Below are positions 46,018 through 50,165 of a stretch of DNA of 50,165 nt, piece by piece. This stretch comes from an uncultured Alphaproteobacteria bacterium (lineage in GTDB: Bacteria; Pseudomonadota; Alphaproteobacteria; HIMB59; GCA-002718135): contig CABYRE010000008.1 of assembly GCA_902521325.1 (NCBI GenBank), forward strand, positions 1 through 50,165. Direction: 5' to 3'. The notes under the pieces were generated by a model, which was given only the letters and a program-made list of their open reading frames with translations, was not told the origin of the DNA and did not search any database. The translations under genes were made by a program, and so were the position numbers. Position 1 is the stretch's first letter. Each line of letters starts with the position of its first letter.

Positions 46018-46036
46018 TTAAGTAAAAAAAGGTAAT

Positions 46037-47980
46037 TTATAAATTAAAAAGTACAACACTTATTGAGTGCGGTGGTAGTATTAAAAATTCTTTACTAGTT
46101 TTTAAGGAATTTTTTTTGATCTTAACCTTTGAAGTGTTTGCATAAGTATTAAGGTCAACTTTATTAGACCCTTCAATACAATAATTTTCAGTTATACTGT
46201 CTAGATATGGAAATTTTAAAAGTATTTTCTCTGAACTTGATTTATTAACTACAGACATACAAATATTTTTTTCATTCATTGTTACAGCAGAGTCAATGAG
46301 TTTATTATTTTTATATTGAGGCTGTTTACCTAATTTAAAAGACACAAAATTTGAAGAATTAACAACTGATTTTAAAATTTTACCTTTATGAAATTTTGTA
46401 TAAAGTTCTAAAACAAGTGTTGTTGGAGTTTTCCAAATTTTCTTTTTTTCTATTCGGTAATTACCCATTACATTTATTAAATGATAAATACCAGTGTTGG
46501 TTATTATATCCCCTCTATTTATACATGCGTTAAGAAGTGAAGCAGCATAAATTGCATCAGCAATATTATAATTCTCAATAAAATAAGGTGGAGTTGCTTC
46601 TACATAAGTGTTCCATTCATCAAAAGCTATTTTAATATTCTTATTGGAATATTTTTTTATTTCTTTTATCGTTCTATCCAACATTAATCTCACTTCTGTT
46701 GCGGCAGCAACTGTTGGAATATAACGTGTTTTATAATCTGGATGTTTTTTATCTTTCTCGGTTCTTATAGAATAATAATGGACACTCAATTCATCAATTT
46801 TTTCTTTAATATTTTTTAATACGTACTCATTCCAATGACCAAAATGATCTGAACAAGCACCAACTGCAATGAAACGTAATTTTTTATTTAATTTTTTTAA
46901 CTCTTTTACAAAAGAATTATATTTATTTGCATAAGTAATTGGATCTGTATGACCAATTTGCCATCCTCCAAACATTTCATTTCCTATGAATATCGTTTGC
47001 AATTCATAAGGATTTTTTCTACCGTTTTTATATCTTAATTTTCCATATTTTGTATTAATTGAACCAATCATATACTCAATCCAATTTTTTGCTTCTTGAA
47101 TAGTACCATCACCAGTATTGATTGTAATCATTGGCTCACTTCCAATATATTCACACCATTTCATAAATTCATCTGTACCAACATCGTTGTACTCCCATTG
47201 AAACCATGCATGATCAAAGTAGGGGAGTCGATAATCTTTTTTTCCAATTCCATTCTGCCAATTATAGCCTGAAAGAAAATTCCCTCCAGGCCAACGAATA
47301 TAACTTGGCTTCCATTCTTTAATCATTTCTGTGATATCTTTTCTAAATCCAAAAATTGTATTTTTTGGCATTAATGAACAGTTTGCAATAAAAATTGTTC
47401 CAGACTTAATAGAGATAGATAGGGTTTTGAGGCTATTACTTTTTTTAAAAGTAAATGTTTTTTTAATTTTTTTCCAATTTTTATTTGCATTAAATGTAAA
47501 ATTTATTTCTCCAATATTTATAAATACTTTCTGATTTTCACCTTTGAAATAAATACTGAATTCGTATTCATCTTTTGAGTCAATAATATTAATCTTTTGC
47601 TTAATACCTCTTTGTATTTTTGATTTTTCTCGAATAGTAATTTGTTGAGATTGTTTGCCACTTCCGTATCTACTAATAATCTCTTCACCTTTTACAATAT
47701 ATTCTGAGTTAGAATGTGCGTACATAACGTGTTTTGCAGAAGCGTTATAACCTTTCCAAGGTTGTACAATGCCAAAATCTAAATGATCATTTTCTAAACC
47801 ATTATTCCAAACTAATTTATCAGGACCACAAAATTTTCTATTTTCTACTACTTCTGCCCATATTCCATTTCTATAAATTGCATCTCCAATATGTTCTAGA
47901 TTAGTTCCAAACATATGTTTTGAAAGTTTTGATAGTATATTATTTTTTGAAAAAGAAATTGTTGCAATATTTTTATTCAT
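46037..47980 (-). CDS. Alpha-L-arabinofuranosidase, GH51 family
   Basis: A 647-residue GH51-type glycosidase. The N-terminal domain starts GTNLEHIGDAIYRNGIW and includes a carbohydrate-binding-like insert. The catalytic barrel has RWPGGNFLSGYNW (229-241), the acid/base Glu in FIGNEMFGGW (E335) and the nucleophile in IAFDEWN (E455), and a C-terminal beta domain follows. No signal peptide is visible, so it should release L-arabinose or related furanosides inside the cell. Its ATG overlaps the end of the ABC ATPase gene by eight bases, tying hydrolysis to uptake. The exact substrate is inferred from the family. Confidence 0.85.
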   Translation of the reverse strand: MNKNIATISFSKNNILSKLSKHMFGTNLEHIGDAIYRNGIWAEVVENRKFCGPDKLVWNNGLENDHLDFGIVQPWKGYNASAKHVMYAHSNSEYIVKGEEIISRYGSGKQSQQITIREKSKIQRGIKQKINIIDSKDEYEFSIYFKGENQKVFINIGEINFTFNANKNWKKIKKTFTFKKSNSLKTLSISIKSGTIFIANCSLMPKNTIFGFRKDITEMIKEWKPSYIRWPGGNFLSGYNWQNGIGKKDYRLPYFDHAWFQWEYNDVGTDEFMKWCEYIGSEPMITINTGDGTIQEAKNWIEYMIGSINTKYGKLRYKNGRKNPYELQTIFIGNEMFGGWQIGHTDPITYANKYNSFVKELKKLNKKLRFIAVGACSDHFGHWNEYVLKNIKEKIDELSVHYYSIRTEKDKKHPDYKTRYIPTVAAATEVRLMLDRTIKEIKKYSNKNIKIAFDEWNTYVEATPPYFIENYNIADAIYAASLLNACINRGDIITNTGIYHLINVMGNYRIEKKKIWKTPTTLVLELYTKFHKGKILKSVVNSSNFVSFKLGKQPQYKNNKLIDSAVTMNEKNICMSVVNKSSSEKILLKFPYLDSITENYCIEGSNKVDLNTYANTSKVKIKKNSLKTSKEFLILPPHSISVVLFNL

Positions 47981-49028
47981 TCATGGCCCATATTTTATCA
48001 CTGGGTAAATGAACATAAATTGTATCATCTGTTTTTATGTCTTGTAATCCTACAGATTGTAATGAGCATTCTAATTCTAAATCGTTTACTATAATTTTGT
48101 ATCTAGTATGAGTTCCTGAAAATATAACTGATTTAATTAAGCCTTTGAATGAATTATCATTGAAATCATTATTTTTACTTAACTTTATATTTTCGGGTCT
48201 AATAGTTATTGTATTATCTTCATTTAAATCTGTATAATTTTCACCTTTGTAATGAACTGTTCCAATATTAGTAGATAGATTATAATTATGTTTCTTTGCA
48301 TGAATAAAATTAACTCCACCAAAAAATTTTGCAGCTTTTATATTTTTTGGTTTTTCATAATAATTTTTTGGAGAAGTAAAATTTTGTAATTCACCATCAA
48401 AAATTAAAGCTATCTTATCTGCAAGGAGAACCGCTTCTTCTTGATCATGTGTTACAAATATTGTTGTTACTTTTAATTTTTGTTGAATAGTTACAATCAA
48501 ATCTCGCATTTCATCTCTTAAATGCGCGTCAAGATTACTTAATGGTTCATCTAGAAGCAATATTCTAGGATTAGATATCAATGCTCTGGCTAGTGCAACT
48601 CTTTGTTGTTGACCTCCCGAAAGCTGTTTTGGCTTTCTTAATCCAATATCTGGTAATTTTACTAGTTCTAACATTTCTTTTACTTTTTGATCTATTATAT
48701 TTTTATCTACACCTTTCATTTTTAATGCAAATCCAACATTTTCATTTACATTCATATAAGGGAACAAAAGATAATTTTGGAAAACCATAACTACCCCTCT
48801 TTTTTCAGTTGGAATTTTTAATAGTGATTGCTCATCAAGAATAATATCTCCACTATCAGGTTGAAACAATCCTGTGATCATTTTCAAAATAGTTGTTTTA
48901 CCGCAACCTGAAGGTCCGAGAAATGCAACAAGTTCTCCACTTTCAATATCTAAATTTACATTATTTACTGCCGGTCTATCCATGCTAGGAAAACTTTTAA
49001 TTAAATTTTTAATATTTAGTTTACTCAT
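47973..49028 (-). CDS. ABC transporter ATPase, PotA/FbpC-like
   Basis: A 351-residue ABC ATPase with Walker A GPSGCGKT (38-45), signature LSGGQQQR (136-143), Walker B LLLDEP (157-162) and H-loop VTHDQEEAV. A C-terminal TOBE-type domain follows (about 240-351). It belongs to the spermidine/iron/maltose ATPase group (TC 3.A.1 with TOBE). The two permeases upstream are PotBC-like. It is translationally linked to the arabinofuranosidase gene and is two bases after the permease stop. Confidence 0.85.
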   Translation of the reverse strand: MSKLNIKNLIKSFPSMDRPAVNNVNLDIESGELVAFLGPSGCGKTTILKMITGLFQPDSGDIILDEQSLLKIPTEKRGVVMVFQNYLLFPYMNVNENVGFALKMKGVDKNIIDQKVKEMLELVKLPDIGLRKPKQLSGGQQQRVALARALISNPRILLLDEPLSNLDAHLRDEMRDLIVTIQQKLKVTTIFVTHDQEEAVLLADKIALIFDGELQNFTSPKNYYEKPKNIKAAKFFGGVNFIHAKKHNYNLSTNIGTVHYKGENYTDLNEDNTITIRPENIKLSKNNDFNDNSFKGLIKSVIFSGTHTRYKIIVNDLELECSLQSVGLQDIKTDDTIYVHLPSDKIWAMNE

Positions 49029-49030
49029 TG

Positions 49031-49894
49031 TTATATTTTCCCAAATCCACCAGTAGCTCCAGAGTCACCAGAAACAAATTTGGATGTAAAAAATAATATC
49101 AATATAGCAGGAAAAATAAATATAATTGATATTGCAGCTGTTAAAGCTGGATTTCCTGATGAGGCAGTTGAAAAAACAAGGAGTGGTAGTGTCATAACTT
49201 TTCCCGCACCAATTAAAAATGTTAAAAGATACTGACTCCATGAAACTAAAAATGCAAATAAAGCCGCAACAACCATTCCTGGAGCTATAGCAGGTAAAGT
49301 GATTAATAAAAATGTTCTAGTTTTATTTGCCCCTAATGTTCTTGCTTGATGTTCAAAATCAGGGTTATAGTTTGCAAATATTCCAGTCATAGTAAGAACT
49401 ACGTATGGCATAATAGGTACTAAATGCACTAAACATACTCCAAAATAATTACCTGAAAAACCCCATGATATAAAATTGATATTTAATCCTAGAACAAAAG
49501 CTATTGGAGGAAGTATAGTGGGTGAAACCATTATAAAAATAATTAATTTTTTAAATCTAAAATTCAATAAACCCAGTACTCTTGCAGCAGGTAATGCAAT
49601 TATTATTGAAACAATTGTCACTAAGAAACCAATACTTAAACTATTTAATAATGCTTTAATGACTGCAGGATTAGAAGCCCAAAGTTCTATAAAGCCTTCG
49701 AAAGTTCTTTGCCCAGGTTTAGGTATTAATTTTAATCTCACCCAAGCTTGTAGACTTAACTCTTTTGGAATAACTTGAGGATAAAACCATCTAAAAGAAA
49801 ATGCATTAATAAAGAAGGCTATAAGAGGTAATATTAAAATAAATGCACCTAAATAAATTGCATAAATATTTATTTTTTTTAAATTATTATTCAT
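49031..49894 (-). CDS. ABC transporter permease, PotC-like
   Basis: A 287-residue permease with six spans and the EAA loop EHQARTLGANKTRTFLLITLP. The layout (PAVIKALLNSLSIGFLVT, then VSPTILPPIAFVLGL) fits the spermidine/iron/sulfate type of binding-protein-dependent permeases rather than the CUT1 sugar type. Its start shares bases with the stop of the next permease gene upstream (TAATG). Substrate unknown; context points to a sugar or glycoside. Confidence 0.85.
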   Translation of the reverse strand: MNNNLKKINIYAIYLGAFILILPLIAFFINAFSFRWFYPQVIPKELSLQAWVRLKLIPKPGQRTFEGFIELWASNPAVIKALLNSLSIGFLVTIVSIIIALPAARVLGLLNFRFKKLIIFIMVSPTILPPIAFVLGLNINFISWGFSGNYFGVCLVHLVPIMPYVVLTMTGIFANYNPDFEHQARTLGANKTRTFLLITLPAIAPGMVVAALFAFLVSWSQYLLTFLIGAGKVMTLPLLVFSTASSGNPALTAAISIIFIFPAILILFFTSKFVSGDSGATGGFGKI

Positions 49895-50165
49895 TAATCT
49901 TTCCTAATTTTTGCTTGAGTTAACCAAAAATAAAATACAACTAAAATCATTACTATGATTGCAATAATAATACTTAATGCCATTCCTTCACTTCTTGCAT
50001 TAAGATCAGGGTTCAAGAAAAATTCAAATGCCATAACTGGTAACATTTGAGGATAAATTACACCTAGCAAGGCTGGAACTTCATATGCGCCAAAACTAAA
50101 AGCAAATACAATTATTGATGCAGAAAATAAATTTGGCATCACTAAGGGTAAAATAACATATCGAA
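49894..50165 (-). CDS. ABC transporter permease, PotB-like, C-terminal part (cut by right edge)
   Basis: The frame is open to base 50165. A GTG at 50142 could look like a start, but the residues before it (YVILPLV) continue the EAA-loop tail that normally precedes MPNLFSASIIVFAFSFGAYE, so the gene extends beyond the window. FGAYEVPALLG is typical of PotB/FbpB-type permeases. It forms the channel with the downstream permease. The binding protein is presumably further to the right. Confidence 0.82.
   Translation of the reverse strand, partial: RYVILPLVMPNLFSASIIVFAFSFGAYEVPALLGVIYPQMLPVMAFEFFLNPDLNARSEGMALSIIIAIIVMILVVFYFWLTQAKIRKD

Noticed and set aside
45956-46036. Terminator or SAM-type riboswitch before cysE
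   Set aside because: The palindrome has no T run on either strand and the 81-base gap shows none of the conserved SAM riboswitch blocks I know.
50118-50142. GTG at 50142 as the start of the last permease
   Set aside because: The reading frame continues upstream with residues that belong to the permease EAA-loop tail, so the gene is cut by the edge rather than starting there.
1-50165. CRISPR array, insertion sequence, prophage or integrative element
   Set aside because: No regularly spaced repeats, transposase, integrase or phage structural gene was seen on either strand, and no att-like repeats flank the tRNAs.

Overview
The window is about 50 kb of very AT-rich, tightly packed bacterial chromosome. 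Genes commonly overlap by 1-16 bases and intergenic gaps are short. No insertion sequence, prophage or CRISPR array was seen. Several signs point to a streamlined marine alphaproteobacterium (SAR11-like or HIMB59/AEGEAN-169-like): an alphaproteobacterial LexA box (GAAC-N7-GAAC) before umuDC, an aapJQMP amino-acid transporter, the gene orders pcm-like/tolC/popZ-like/valS and erpA-xthA/dgt-argS-SPOR-scpAB ... tatABC-serS-pcm, and a glycine riboswitch before gcvTHP. The exact clade is inference.

Layout. 1-3118: the end of a bifunctional class II aldolase/short-chain dehydrogenase, a cupin, then a divergent metC-like lyase with a TauE/SafE exporter. 3275-7391: aapJQMP with a hairpin terminator after aapJ. 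7393-8094: a trans-editing AlaX protein. 8128-9953: SOS-regulated umuDC. 9960-10155: tRNA-Asn and tRNA-Cys. 10279-16909: isoaspartyl-methyltransferase-like gene, tolC, a miniature popZ/DUF2497 gene, valS, ilvD. 16912-22867: xthA and erpA, divergent from dgt, argS, a SPOR-like gene, scpA and scpB. 22880-27135: a four-gene minus-strand cassette resembling N-methylglutamate synthase (mgsABC/glxBCD) plus a gamma-glutamylmethylamide synthetase-like glutamine synthetase, lying between scpB and tatA. 27421-30585: tatABC, serS, pcm. 30570-32776: MATE exporter and rlmJ. 32903-36387: cold-shock protein, small membrane protein, EF-hand protein, TerB-DnaJ protein, threonine dehydratase-like enzyme and anmK. 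36473-36622: a candidate structured RNA of consecutive hairpins ending in a terminator. 36667-41773: deaminase, tandem glycine riboswitch, apparent gcvT-gcvH fusion, gcvP. 41817-43232: rseP-like protease and MazG-like pyrophosphatase. 43229-45955: cysE, cystathionine beta-synthase/cysteine synthase-like and cystathionine gamma-lyase-like genes. 46037-50165: a GH51 arabinofuranosidase overlapping a PotABC-class ABC transporter that runs off the right edge.

Together the genes suggest a nutrient-scavenging heterotroph. It imports amino acids, cleaves glycine to C1 units under riboswitch control, may take nitrogen from methylamine, may make cysteine by reverse trans-sulfuration, and has sugar-related genes at both ends of the window. 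The observations most worth a second look are the hairpin-rich RNA at 36508-36622, the gcvT-gcvH junction with an internal ribosome binding site, the methylamine-type cassette with operator-like repeats, and the PotABC-type transporter coupled to an intracellular arabinofuranosidase.
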